Assembly (NCBI GenBank): GCA_036388475.1
Contig: DASVRT010000053.1
Location: 62,001 to 126,000, forward strand
Direction of reading: 5' to 3'
Source of the DNA: JALZHR01 sp036388475
Lineage (GTDB): Bacteria > Acidobacteriota > Blastocatellia > Pyrinomonadales > Pyrinomonadaceae
Length of the DNA: 64,000 bases
Positions 1-7,734 of this stretch are shown piece by piece. Position 1 is the first letter of the stretch. The number at the start of each line of letters is the position of its first letter. The notes beneath the pieces were generated by a model that worked only from the letters and a program-made list of their open reading frames with translations, was not told the DNA's origin and made no database searches. Position numbers and translations under genes: made by a program.

Positions 1-1
1 C

Positions 2-667
2 AAACTTTACGTTTCGGTCGGCAGCAGCTGCAACGCCTGCGACGAAAAGCCCACGGAAAAAGAGCGCGCCACCGTGCAGGAAATGAACCCGGACGGAAGC
101 GGAAAGCGTACTTTTGCCAAAGGCTTGCGCAACGCCGTCGGTTTGAAATGGATTGGAAATTCGCTCTGGGCGACGAATCAAGGCTCTGACCACCTGGGAT
201 TGGACAAACCGGACGAAACTTTTTACAGTTTGAAAGACGGCGCCGATTACGGCTGGGCTTCGTGCTATCAATCAAACGGCAAAATCTTTTTTGATACGAC
301 CAAGCCGAATCGCATCAAGCAGCCGACGAATCGTCTGAAATCCTGCGCCGACGTCTCGACGTCTTACGCTTATTTTCCCGCGCACAGTTCGGCGATGGGC
401 TTCGATTATTTCGACGCGCCGGACACGAACGAAACCATCAGAAATGCGTTTCTCGTCTCGCTGCACGGCGCGACCGACAAACGCGTCGCGCACGGCTATA
501 AAATCGTGATTATGCGGAAAGGCGAAAAGCTTCAGGATTTTATAAACGGTTTTCTGCAAGGAAAAACCGTCAACGGTCGCCCGTGCGACATTATGCGGCT
601 CGACGCCGATTCGTTTCTCTTTACGGACGATTTCAGCGGCGTCGTTTATTATGTGAGAAAGAAATGA
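2..667 (+). CDS. PQQ-type sugar (sorbosone/glucose) dehydrogenase-like protein, C-terminal part
   Basis: The frame is open from the first bases of the window, so only the C-terminal 221 residues are present. It contains the strands LYVSVGSSCNACDE, a Cys pair typical of the family, then GLRNAVGLKW and DHLGLDKPDE, followed by DYGWASCYQ and a late HGATDKRVAHGYKIV stretch. These blocks match the beta-propeller of sorbosone/glucose dehydrogenases, which oxidise sugars in the periplasm with PQQ. The signal peptide would lie upstream of the window. The stop overlaps the next start as ATGA, so the two genes are probably translated together. Substrate cannot be told from sequence. Confidence 0.8.
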   Translation, partial: KLYVSVGSSCNACDEKPTEKERATVQEMNPDGSGKRTFAKGLRNAVGLKWIGNSLWATNQGSDHLGLDKPDETFYSLKDGADYGWASCYQSNGKIFFDTTKPNRIKQPTNRLKSCADVSTSYAYFPAHSSAMGFDYFDAPDTNETIRNAFLVSLHGATDKRVAHGYKIVIMRKGEKLQDFINGFLQGKTVNGRPCDIMRLDADSFLFTDDFSGVVYYVRKK

Positions 668-1284
668 AAAACAAAAATAATAATCAAAACAGCTTAATCG
701 GTCTGCCGGAAGGCGACGAGGTGCGCGAGGCGTTTTACCGGCTGAGCGGGCGGGTCGAAGAACTCGGCGTCAATATCGACGAAAACTTTTCCGCGCCCGA
801 CCACGCCCGGTTTATCGGAATCTTCGAAGCTCATACGATTATTTTATATCCCCGGCTCGCGCCGCCGTTTGCTCTCTGGTTTACCGTCGCGCACCTGTTC
901 GGTCATATGACTCAGTTGACGAATGAAACGCCGCGCGTTGACCGCGCCAATGAGCTTGTCCTGAGCACCGGAAAGAAGCTGGCGCCCGAAGATGTGCAGT
1001 TGATTTACGACCACGAGCGCGAAGCGGCGGAGATCGGCAGAGCGCTGATAGCGAACGTGGAAACGGCGCTTTCGCCTGAGCTGGACACGGCATACACTCG
1101 TTTCTTTCACGCTGATTTTCGTTATTTGATTAATTTTATCGAAACCGGCGCGGCGGGCGTCGAAGTGTTTGAACGTTATTGGAGACACGAGCCGAACCCC
1201 GGAGAGCTGATAGCCGCCGATGCGCGCAAACTTTTAGATATGAAGGATTTTCCGGCTTCCGACGAACGAATTGTCGTAGTTTAA
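664..1284 (+). CDS. ImmA/IrrE-like protein with degenerate zinc motif
   Basis: The start at 664 overlaps the stop of the upstream gene (ATGA) and gives 206 residues; a longer in-frame start at 583 would run inside that gene and is less likely. Residues around 88-96 read AHLFGHMTQ, where ImmA/IrrE peptidases have AHELGH, and further on DHEREAAEIGRALI resembles the family's EREANxFAxxLL helix. Seen directly: both histidines of HExxH remain, but the catalytic glutamate is leucine. The family includes phage-repressor proteases and the DNA-damage regulator IrrE. This copy may bind metal or a partner without cutting. No helix-turn-helix was seen. Role unknown. Confidence 0.6.
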   Translation: MKNKNNNQNSLIGLPEGDEVREAFYRLSGRVEELGVNIDENFSAPDHARFIGIFEAHTIILYPRLAPPFALWFTVAHLFGHMTQLTNETPRVDRANELVLSTGKKLAPEDVQLIYDHEREAAEIGRALIANVETALSPELDTAYTRFFHADFRYLINFIETGAAGVEVFERYWRHEPNPGELIAADARKLLDMKDFPASDERIVVV

Positions 1285-1427
1285 ATATTTTTCGTAATTA
1301 TTTTTAATAGATAAACCTCTGAGCTTCAAAGCTCAAAGCCTGAAAAAAACAGTCTCTTCTCAACGGCTCGTTCCGGGCTAGATTCCGCTTTTGCGTCTTT
1401 TGGCGGCGCTATTATTTGCTTCTATCT

Positions 1428-1452
1428 ACGATTTACGATTTACTATTCACTA
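1428..1452. repeat. short period-7 repeat upstream of bshA
   Basis: The unit cgattta occurs twice in tandem, followed by a degenerate third unit. It is a one-armed member of the period-7 repeat class that recurs through the window, placed just before the bshA start. Confidence 0.5.
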
Positions 1453-1459
1453 AGAAGCT

Positions 1460-2611
1460 ATGAACATCGGAATCACGGTTTATCCAACTTACGGCGGAAG
1501 CGGAATTGTCGGCTCGGAACTCGGGCGCGAATTGGCGCTGCGCGGTCATAACGTCCATTTTATCTCGTCGATGCTGCCGACGCGGCTGACGGAACTGAAC
1601 GAGCGCGTGCATTTTCACGAAGTCGAGATGATGAGCTACCCGCTTTTCGAGCATCAGCCTTATGATTTGGCGCTGGCGACGAAAATGGCGACCGTCGCGC
1701 GCTCGGAAAAACTGGACTTGCTGCACGTCCATTACGCGATTCCGCATTCCATCAGCGCGATTCTGGCGCGCGAATCAATCAAGCAGAAACGCTACGTTCC
1801 GGTCATCACGACGCTGCACGGAACCGATATTACGCTGGTCGGCGCTGACCGCAGCTATCTGCCGATTACGCGTTACGGGCTGCAGCAATCGGACGGCGTG
1901 ACGGCGGTTTCCAAATTTCTGCAAAAAGCGACCATCGAAACCTTCGATTTTGACGAAATCGAAGTCATTCCGAATTTTATCTGCGGCTGTCATTACAAAC
2001 GTCTGCCCGAATCGCCGCTGCGCGACGAGCTGGCGCCGAACGGCGAAAAACTTCTCGTTCACGTTTCCAATTTTCGCGCCGTCAAGCGCCCGGTCGATTG
2101 CGTCGAGATTCTGGCGAAAGTGAAGGAAAAAGGCGGAAAAGCAAGATTGATTATGGTCGGCGACGGACCGGAAAGGTCGGCTTGTTCTTACCGCGCCGAG
2201 CAATTAAACGTTAAAGACGACCTGGTTTTTGTCGGCAAACAGGCGAATATTCCCGATTATCTGGGCATCGCGGACGTTTTTCTGCTGCCGTCCGAGCTGG
2301 AATCTTTCGGCTTGGCGGCGCTCGAAGCCGAAGCCTGCGAAGTTCCCGTCATCGCCACGCGCATCGGCGGCATTCCCGAAGTCGTCAGCGAAGGCGAAAC
2401 CGGATTCTTAAGCGACATCGGCGACACCGAGAAAATGAGCGACGATGTGATGAAGTTTTTAAAGGACGAGGGAATGCGGCAGAATTTCGGCGAAAAAGCG
2501 CGCGAATCCGCCGTCTCGCGCTACGGCTCGGAGCTTATCATTCCGCAATACATCAAATTTTACGAAAAAATTCTGGCGCAAAGCGATAAACGTCAGATGC
2601 AGAACGCTTGA
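1460..2611 (+). CDS. bshA: N-acetyl-alpha-D-glucosaminyl L-malate synthase
   Basis: This GT4 glycosyltransferase joins UDP-GlcNAc and L-malate in the first step of bacillithiol synthesis. The 383-residue length fits the family. Visible signatures are the opening MNIGITVYPTYGGSGIVG glycine-rich loop, VITTLHGTDITLVG near residue 120, VSNFRAVKRP before the C-terminal Rossmann domain, and the E-x7-E sugar-nucleotide motif SELESFGLAALEAE near residues 276-290. BshB and BshC are not recognisable nearby: the PIG-L protein at 4.9 kb is secreted and far larger than BshB. The gene ends just before an inverted period-7 repeat at 2615-2680. Confidence 0.93.
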   Translation: MNIGITVYPTYGGSGIVGSELGRELALRGHNVHFISSMLPTRLTELNERVHFHEVEMMSYPLFEHQPYDLALATKMATVARSEKLDLLHVHYAIPHSISAILARESIKQKRYVPVITTLHGTDITLVGADRSYLPITRYGLQQSDGVTAVSKFLQKATIETFDFDEIEVIPNFICGCHYKRLPESPLRDELAPNGEKLLVHVSNFRAVKRPVDCVEILAKVKEKGGKARLIMVGDGPERSACSYRAEQLNVKDDLVFVGKQANIPDYLGIADVFLLPSELESFGLAALEAEACEVPVIATRIGGIPEVVSEGETGFLSDIGDTEKMSDDVMKFLKDEGMRQNFGEKARESAVSRYGSELIIPQYIKFYEKILAQSDKRQMQNA

Positions 2612-2614
2612 AGA

Positions 2615-2680
2615 AAGTGATAACTGAGAACTGACAACCGAGAGTTTGTTCTTTCCATTCTCAATTATCAGTTATCACTT
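2615..2680. repeat. inverted period-7 repeat after bshA
   Basis: The left arm is built from units of the type aactgag/aactgac and starts with AAGTGATAACTGA. The right arm ends with TCAGTTATCACTT. The arms can pair into a hairpin that starts four bases after the bshA stop and ends eight bases before the permease start. There is no clean T-tract. Confidence 0.75.
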
Positions 2681-2688
2681 AAATTTCT

Positions 2689-4149
2689 ATGTCCGAAAAT
2701 GAAAAACCCGAATTGATTCGCGCCGTCGGCGTGAGCGGCGCGACGACGCTGAATATGATTGATATGATCGGCGTCGGACCTTTTATCACGATGCCGCTGA
2801 TTATCGCCGCGATGGGCGGACCGCAGGCGATGCTCGGCTGGATTTTCGGCGCGCTGCTGGTGATTTGCGACGGTTTGGTCTGGGCGGAACTCGGCGCGGC
2901 GATGCCGAAATCGGGCGGACCTTATAATTATTTGCAGGAAATATACGGCGCACGGCGCTTGGGTCGCCTGATGTCGTTTTTGTTTATCTGGCAGCTGCAA
3001 TTCAGCGCGCCGCTTTCGATGGCTTCGGGCTGTCTCGGTTTTGCGCTTTACGCGACCTACATTTTTCCCGATTTGGGACAGACGTTTTTTCAGAAGGATT
3101 TTATCCTGCCGATTCCGCTGCTCGGCGATTTGAGCGCGAGCGTCGTCGCTTCTTTCGGAACGTTTGTCGCTATCGGCATCTGCCTGTTCTGCGTTTTTCT
3201 GCTTTACCGGAAAATCACGATTATCGAAAAATTCGGAAAATTTCTGTGGCTCGGCGTGATGCTGACGATTGTCTGGATTATCTTTGCCGGTCTGACGAAT
3301 TTCAATCCGTCGGTTGCCTTCGATTTTCCGCCGGACGCTTTTAGCTTGCGACCGGAATTTTTCTTAGGCTTAGGCTCGGCGCTGCTCATCGCGGTTTACG
3401 ATTACTGGGGTTATTACAACGTCAATTTTTTTGCGGGCGAAGTCAAAGAACCGGAAAAAACGATTCCGCGCTCGATTATACTTTCGATTGCGGCGGTGTC
3501 GGCGATTTATATCGTGATGAATATCGCCATTCTCGGCGTCATTCCGTGGCGCGAGTTTATGGAAACCGCCAATTCGGACGCGCGGCGTTATGTGATTTCG
3601 GTTTTTATCGAGCGAATTTACGGCAGCACGGCGGGAATTATCGCCACGATTTTGATTATGTGGACGGCGTTTTCATCCGTCTTTTCGCTGCTGCTCGGTT
3701 ATTCGCGCGTGCCTTATGCGGCGTCGCTGGACGGAAATTATTTCAGGATTTTTTCAAAAGTTCATCCAAAGCACCATTTTCCCTACGTTTCGCTTCTGGC
3801 AATGGGCGGAATCGCCGCGCTGTTTTGCTTTCTGAAGCTGGCGGACGTGATTGCGGCGCTCGTCGTCATCCGCATTATCATCCAATTTTTAGCGCAAATC
3901 GTCGGCGTGATAATTTTGCGCCAGACGCGGCGCGATTTTCCCAGACCGTTTAAGATGTGGCTTTACCCGATTCCGGCGCTGGTCGCGATAATCGGATTTT
4001 TATACGTGCTGTTTATGCGTCCGAATTTCCAAAAAGAAGTGAAATACGCCGCCGTTTTAATCGTTCTGGGTTTGCTGATTTATTTTATTCGCGCTTATAA
4101 ACGCGGCGAGTTTCCGTTTGAACGAAATGAAAAATCAGCCGCCGCTTGA
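2689..4149 (+). CDS. APC-superfamily amino acid permease
   Basis: The 486 residues form about twelve hydrophobic segments. The first helix carries NMIDMIGVGPFITMPLII, the substrate-site glycine helix of APC transporters, and the second contains WAELGAAMPKSGGPYNYLQE, a strong family signature. Later segments include GYYNVNFFAGEVKEPEKTIPR, the loop typical of amino acid/polyamine permeases. It should import amino acids or amines across the inner membrane with protons. The ligand is unknown. Its 3' end overlaps the next gene by 23 bases. Confidence 0.88.
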   Translation: MSENEKPELIRAVGVSGATTLNMIDMIGVGPFITMPLIIAAMGGPQAMLGWIFGALLVICDGLVWAELGAAMPKSGGPYNYLQEIYGARRLGRLMSFLFIWQLQFSAPLSMASGCLGFALYATYIFPDLGQTFFQKDFILPIPLLGDLSASVVASFGTFVAIGICLFCVFLLYRKITIIEKFGKFLWLGVMLTIVWIIFAGLTNFNPSVAFDFPPDAFSLRPEFFLGLGSALLIAVYDYWGYYNVNFFAGEVKEPEKTIPRSIILSIAAVSAIYIVMNIAILGVIPWREFMETANSDARRYVISVFIERIYGSTAGIIATILIMWTAFSSVFSLLLGYSRVPYAASLDGNYFRIFSKVHPKHHFPYVSLLAMGGIAALFCFLKLADVIAALVVIRIIIQFLAQIVGVIILRQTRRDFPRPFKMWLYPIPALVAIIGFLYVLFMRPNFQKEVKYAAVLIVLGLLIYFIRAYKRGEFPFERNEKSAAA

Positions 4150-4873
4150 CGCGCTCATCGAAATCGCCGGCGAGATTTTGCGGGCGAAATACGGCGCTGC
4201 CGAATTCGCGTTTCTGTCCGGCTCGTTCGTGCGCGGCGAAGCGACGGCGTTTTCCGATTTGGACATCGTCGTTATCTACAAAGAATTGCCGAATGCTTTT
4301 CGCGAGTCTTTTTATTTCCGAAGTTTTCCCGTCGAAGCTTTCGTCCACACGCCGGAAACTCTGAATTATTTTTACGAATACGACGCGAAAACTTTTGTTC
4401 CGTCGCTTGCCGTGATGGTCGCCGAAGGCATCGAAGTTCCGGCGAAAAACGATTTGTCCGCGCGTTTGAAATATTTAGCGAACGAATTTTTGAGCCGCCC
4501 GCCGAAAATTTCCGACGAAGAAATTCGCAATTTTCGCGTCGGGCTGACCGATTTGATTGACGACATTCGCGAGCCGCGTTCGAAGGAAGAATTGACCGCC
4601 TCCGGGACGACGCTCTACGTCGCGCTGGCGGAATTTTACCTGCGCGCAAACGGCGCCTGGTCGGCGAAAAGCAAGTCGATTCCGCGCGCTTTGCGAAAAT
4701 TAAATTCCGATTTTCAGCGGCGATTTTGCGAAAGCTTCGAACGATTGTTCGTCGCGGGCGCCGCTGAAACGGTTATCGAGCTGACCGAAGAATTGCTCGC
4801 GCCGCACGGCGGTTTTTTGTTTGACGGTCTGCGGCTCGATGCCCCAGCCGATTGGCAAAAGCCAATCGAATAA
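4127..4873 (+). CDS. nucleotidyltransferase-domain protein
   Basis: The ATG at 4127, inside the end of the permease gene, gives 248 residues; a TTG at 4118 would add three. Residues about 28-45 read GSFVRGEATAFSDLDIVV, the GSxxRG...SDxD motif of the polymerase-beta nucleotidyltransferase fold, with both metal-binding aspartates kept. The rest is alpha-helical and resembles the helical partner regions of kanamycin-nucleotidyltransferase or MNT-like proteins. It probably transfers a nucleotide to a small molecule or protein. The substrate is unknown, and no HEPN partner gene lies beside it. Confidence 0.75.
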   Translation: MKNQPPLDALIEIAGEILRAKYGAAEFAFLSGSFVRGEATAFSDLDIVVIYKELPNAFRESFYFRSFPVEAFVHTPETLNYFYEYDAKTFVPSLAVMVAEGIEVPAKNDLSARLKYLANEFLSRPPKISDEEIRNFRVGLTDLIDDIREPRSKEELTASGTTLYVALAEFYLRANGAWSAKSKSIPRALRKLNSDFQRRFCESFERLFVAGAAETVIELTEELLAPHGGFLFDGLRLDAPADWQKPIE

Positions 4874-4903
4874 ATTAAATTTGGAAAAAGAAACGAATCA
4901 GGG

Positions 4904-7660
4904 ATGAAGACAATCTTAAAAGGCAAAAGACAAAAGGCAAAAGGCAAAAACAGAATCGCGAATTTTGCTCGCCGATTTTTTATTTTTTATGTTTTACTTT
5001 CTGCTTTCGCCTTTAACTGCCTGCATTGGCGGGAAGCTTCGGCGCAGGTTCGACCTGTTTACGATTACGGCGCAACCGGGTTGGGTCAGCTTCTCAAACG
5101 CCTGAACACGACCGCCAGCGTGATGCATATCGGCGCGCACCCGGACGACGAAGATTCGGCGCTGCTCGCCTTTCTGGCGCGCGGCGAAAATGCGCGGACG
5201 GCTTATTTATCTCTGACGCGCGGCGACGGCGGGCAAAATATTATCGGCTCGGAATTGTTTGAGTCCTTAGGCGTGATTCGCACCGAAGAGCTTTTGCAGG
5301 CGCGCCGGCTCGACGGCGCTGAACAGTATTTTACGCGCGCTTTCGATTACGGCTTTTCGAAAACTTTAGCCGAAGCAAAGGAAAAATGGGACGAAAAAAT
5401 AATTTTGTGCGATGCCGTGCGCGCTATCAGAATGTTTCGCCCGCTGGTCGTCGTTTCGCGTTTTTCGGGAACTCCGGCGGACGGGCACGGGCAGCATCAA
5501 TTTGCCGGTTACCTCGCGCCTTTGGCAGTTAAAGCCGCCGCCGATTCCAGTCAATGCAAAGACGCGGGCGCAGCGTGGCAGGTTTTAAAATTCTACGTTT
5601 CGCAGGGCTTTCGCTCGCCGGCGCCGCCGACTTTGCGTCTGAACACGGGCAGCTACGATTATCTGCTCGGACGCTCTTTTTTTGAAATCGCGATGGAAGG
5701 CAGAAGCCAGCACAAAACGCAGGAACAGGGCGTTTTGGAACTGCGCGGCGAGCAGTTTTCGGGCTTGAATCTGATTGAAAGCAAAGTCGCGAAAGTCGAA
5801 AACGAGAAAAGCGTTTTTGACGGCATCGACGTTTCCCTAAAAAATCTGCCCCGAATCGCGGGTTTTAAGGAAGATTTTCGCGCCGAAAGTTTTTCCGAAA
5901 TTCAAAGCTCGGCGGAAACCGCTCGGCGTGAATACGAGCCGGACAATCCGCAAAAAATTATTCCCGTTCTGATAAGCGGATTGCAGAAAGTGAGACAAAA
6001 TTTAGGCGCTTCTTATTGTGAAGACGCAATCGCGACGAGCAGCGGATTCGGTAATTGCGACCAATTTACCGACGCGCAAAAAAAAGCTGCCCAACATAGC
6101 TTTACATTGCTGCAATTTAAAAACGCCGAATTTAATGAAGCGATTCGCCGCGCCGCCGGAATAAGCCTCGACGCTCTCGCAGACCGCGAAATCGTTGTGC
6201 CCGGCGAGCAATTTTCAATTGCGGTGCGCGGCTTCGTTCCAAAACAGACGGGCGCGAAAATTCGGGAAATTTCTTTGGACGCGCCGCGAAACTGGTCGAT
6301 TGCCAAAACCGCCGCGCCGAAAGAAACCACGCCGAGCTTCAGACGCGAAAACGCCGATTCGAGCGAATTTTTTACGGCTGGCATTCAAGCCGCGCCGGAT
6401 CGGAATATCTACACGCAGCCTTACTGGCTGGAAAATCCGCGCAAAGATTATCTTTTCGATTGGGCGCGCGCCGCTAACAATCAAAATCTGCCGTTTGCGC
6501 CCGCCGCGGCGATTGCCGGAGCGATTGTTGAAATCGGCGGCACGACCATTCAGATTTCCCAGCCCGTCCAGTATCGATTTGCCGACGACATTCGCGGCGA
6601 AGTGCGGCGAAATTTAAACGTCGTGCCGAAAGTTTCCTTAAATCTCGACCAGAAGCTTTTGATTGTCCCGCTCGGCGCAAATCAAATGCGGCAGATTACG
6701 ATGAGCTTGACGAATAATTCGTCGGGCGCAGTCAAAGGGCAGGCGCGGCTTGATTTGCCCGAACGCTGGAAGTCGCTGCCGGCGACGGCGGATTTTGATT
6801 TGAAAACGAAAGGCAGTAAAACATCAATCGTTTTTAACGTGACGATTCCGCTGATGTCCGCCGTTGCGAATTATAAAATCGGCGCGGAAGCTCTGGTAAA
6901 CGGCGAAAAATTTACGCAGGAAATGCACACGCTCGCCTACCCGCATATAGAAACGCACCGTTATTACACCGCCGCCGAAACGCAGATTAACGTTTTCGCT
7001 TTAAAGGCTGCGCCCGTCAAAGTCGGCTACATTACGGGCAGCGGCGACGCTGTTCCCGAAGCGATTCGGCAGATGGGTTTGAGCCTTGAGCTTTTGGGCG
7101 AAAACGATTTAAACGGCGGCGATTTATCGCGTTTCGACGTGATTGTCGTCGGGATTCGCGCCTTCCAGGTGCGGCAGGATTTGATTTCAAATAATCAGAG
7201 AATTCTCGAATACGTCCGCGGCGGCGGAAATTTAATCGTCCAGTATCAACGCCCCGAATACGAAAATTTACTGCCTTTTCCGGCGAAAATCGGCGCGCGC
7301 GTCGCCGACGAAAACGCGAAAGTAACGATTTTAGAGCCGCAGAATCCGGTTTTTAATTTTCCGAATAAAATTACGGATAAAGATTTTGAAAACTGGGTGC
7401 AGGAACGCAATCTTTACAGCTTTTCGACGTTTGACGCCGGTTATAAACCGCTGCTCGAAGCGCACGACGCGAACGAAGCGGAAAATAAAGGCGGCTTGGT
7501 CATAGCGGAAATCGGAAAGGGAAAATACGTCTACACTTCCTACGCTTTTTTCCGCCAGCTTCCGGCGGGCGTCTCCGGCGCATATCGAATTTTTGCGAAT
7601 CTTTTGAGTTTACCGAAAAGCGCGAATCCGCGAAAGAAAAAGGCGGAAACGCGAAAGTGA
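4904..7660 (+). CDS. secreted PIG-L family deacetylase with long C-terminal extension
   Basis: The 918-residue protein has a basic start, a hydrophobic segment near residues 25-38 and an ASAQ cleavage-like site, so it is probably exported. Residues 75-83 hold HIGAHPDDE, the zinc-binding motif of GlcNAc de-N-acetylases, and GHGQHQFAG near residue 195 supplies the later histidines. The catalytic domain covers roughly 70-300. The remainder holds beta-sandwich-like regions and a C-terminal domain with VIVVGIRAFQVRQDL and GGGNLIVQYQRPEYE, like a glutamine-amidotransferase-type fold. It likely removes acetyl groups from amino sugars or similar substrates outside the cytoplasm. The start region lies in a period-7 repeat (4918-4952). 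Confidence 0.85.
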   Translation: MKTILKGKRQKAKGKNRIANFARRFFIFYVLLSAFAFNCLHWREASAQVRPVYDYGATGLGQLLKRLNTTASVMHIGAHPDDEDSALLAFLARGENARTAYLSLTRGDGGQNIIGSELFESLGVIRTEELLQARRLDGAEQYFTRAFDYGFSKTLAEAKEKWDEKIILCDAVRAIRMFRPLVVVSRFSGTPADGHGQHQFAGYLAPLAVKAAADSSQCKDAGAAWQVLKFYVSQGFRSPAPPTLRLNTGSYDYLLGRSFFEIAMEGRSQHKTQEQGVLELRGEQFSGLNLIESKVAKVENEKSVFDGIDVSLKNLPRIAGFKEDFRAESFSEIQSSAETARREYEPDNPQKIIPVLISGLQKVRQNLGASYCEDAIATSSGFGNCDQFTDAQKKAAQHSFTLLQFKNAEFNEAIRRAAGISLDALADREIVVPGEQFSIAVRGFVPKQTGAKIREISLDAPRNWSIAKTAAPKETTPSFRRENADSSEFFTAGIQAAPDRNIYTQPYWLENPRKDYLFDWARAANNQNLPFAPAAAIAGAIVEIGGTTIQISQPVQYRFADDIRGEVRRNLNVVPKVSLNLDQKLLIVPLGANQMRQITMSLTNNSSGAVKGQARLDLPERWKSLPATADFDLKTKGSKTSIVFNVTIPLMSAVANYKIGAEALVNGEKFTQEMHTLAYPHIETHRYYTAAETQINVFALKAAPVKVGYITGSGDAVPEAIRQMGLSLELLGENDLNGGDLSRFDVIVVGIRAFQVRQDLISNNQRILEYVRGGGNLIVQYQRPEYENLLPFPAKIGARVADENAKVTILEPQNPVFNFPNKITDKDFENWVQERNLYSFSTFDAGYKPLLEAHDANEAENKGGLVIAEIGKGKYVYTSYAFFRQLPAGVSGAYRIFANLLSLPKSANPRKKKAETRK
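4918..4952. repeat. period-7 repeat inside the PIG-L start region
   Basis: Units of the type ggcaaaa recur at spacing seven and encode the Lys/Gln-rich residues before the signal peptide. The same unit builds the intergenic repeat at 37.8 kb. The positively charged n-region of this exported protein is therefore repeat-derived. Confidence 0.65.
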
Positions 7661-7732
7661 CGAAGCGTGTTAAAGTTTAGCGATTCGATAAGCCAAACTT
7701 TGACACGCTCGTTTACACTGGCGTTTCTGCCT
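7642..7732. repeat. long imperfect palindrome between convergent genes, copy 1
   Basis: The left arm begins ggcggaaacgcg and contains gaagcgtgttaaagttt. The right arm contains aaactttgacacgctcg and ends gcgtttctgcc. Arms of about 37 bases pair with a few mismatches. The PIG-L stop codon lies in the left arm and the DUF512 stop is three bases past the right one, so it may end transcription from both sides. A related palindrome lies at 26921-26995. Confidence 0.7.
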
Positions 7733-7734
7733 TT

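Noticed and set aside
2615..2680. Classical intrinsic terminators for all period-7 hairpins
   Set aside because: Most lack a GC-rich stem and T-tract and some lie inside coding sequence, so terminator activity cannot be assumed.
4904..7660. BshB (bacillithiol deacetylase) for the PIG-L protein near bshA
   Set aside because: The protein is exported and 918 residues long; BshB is cytosolic and about 230 residues.
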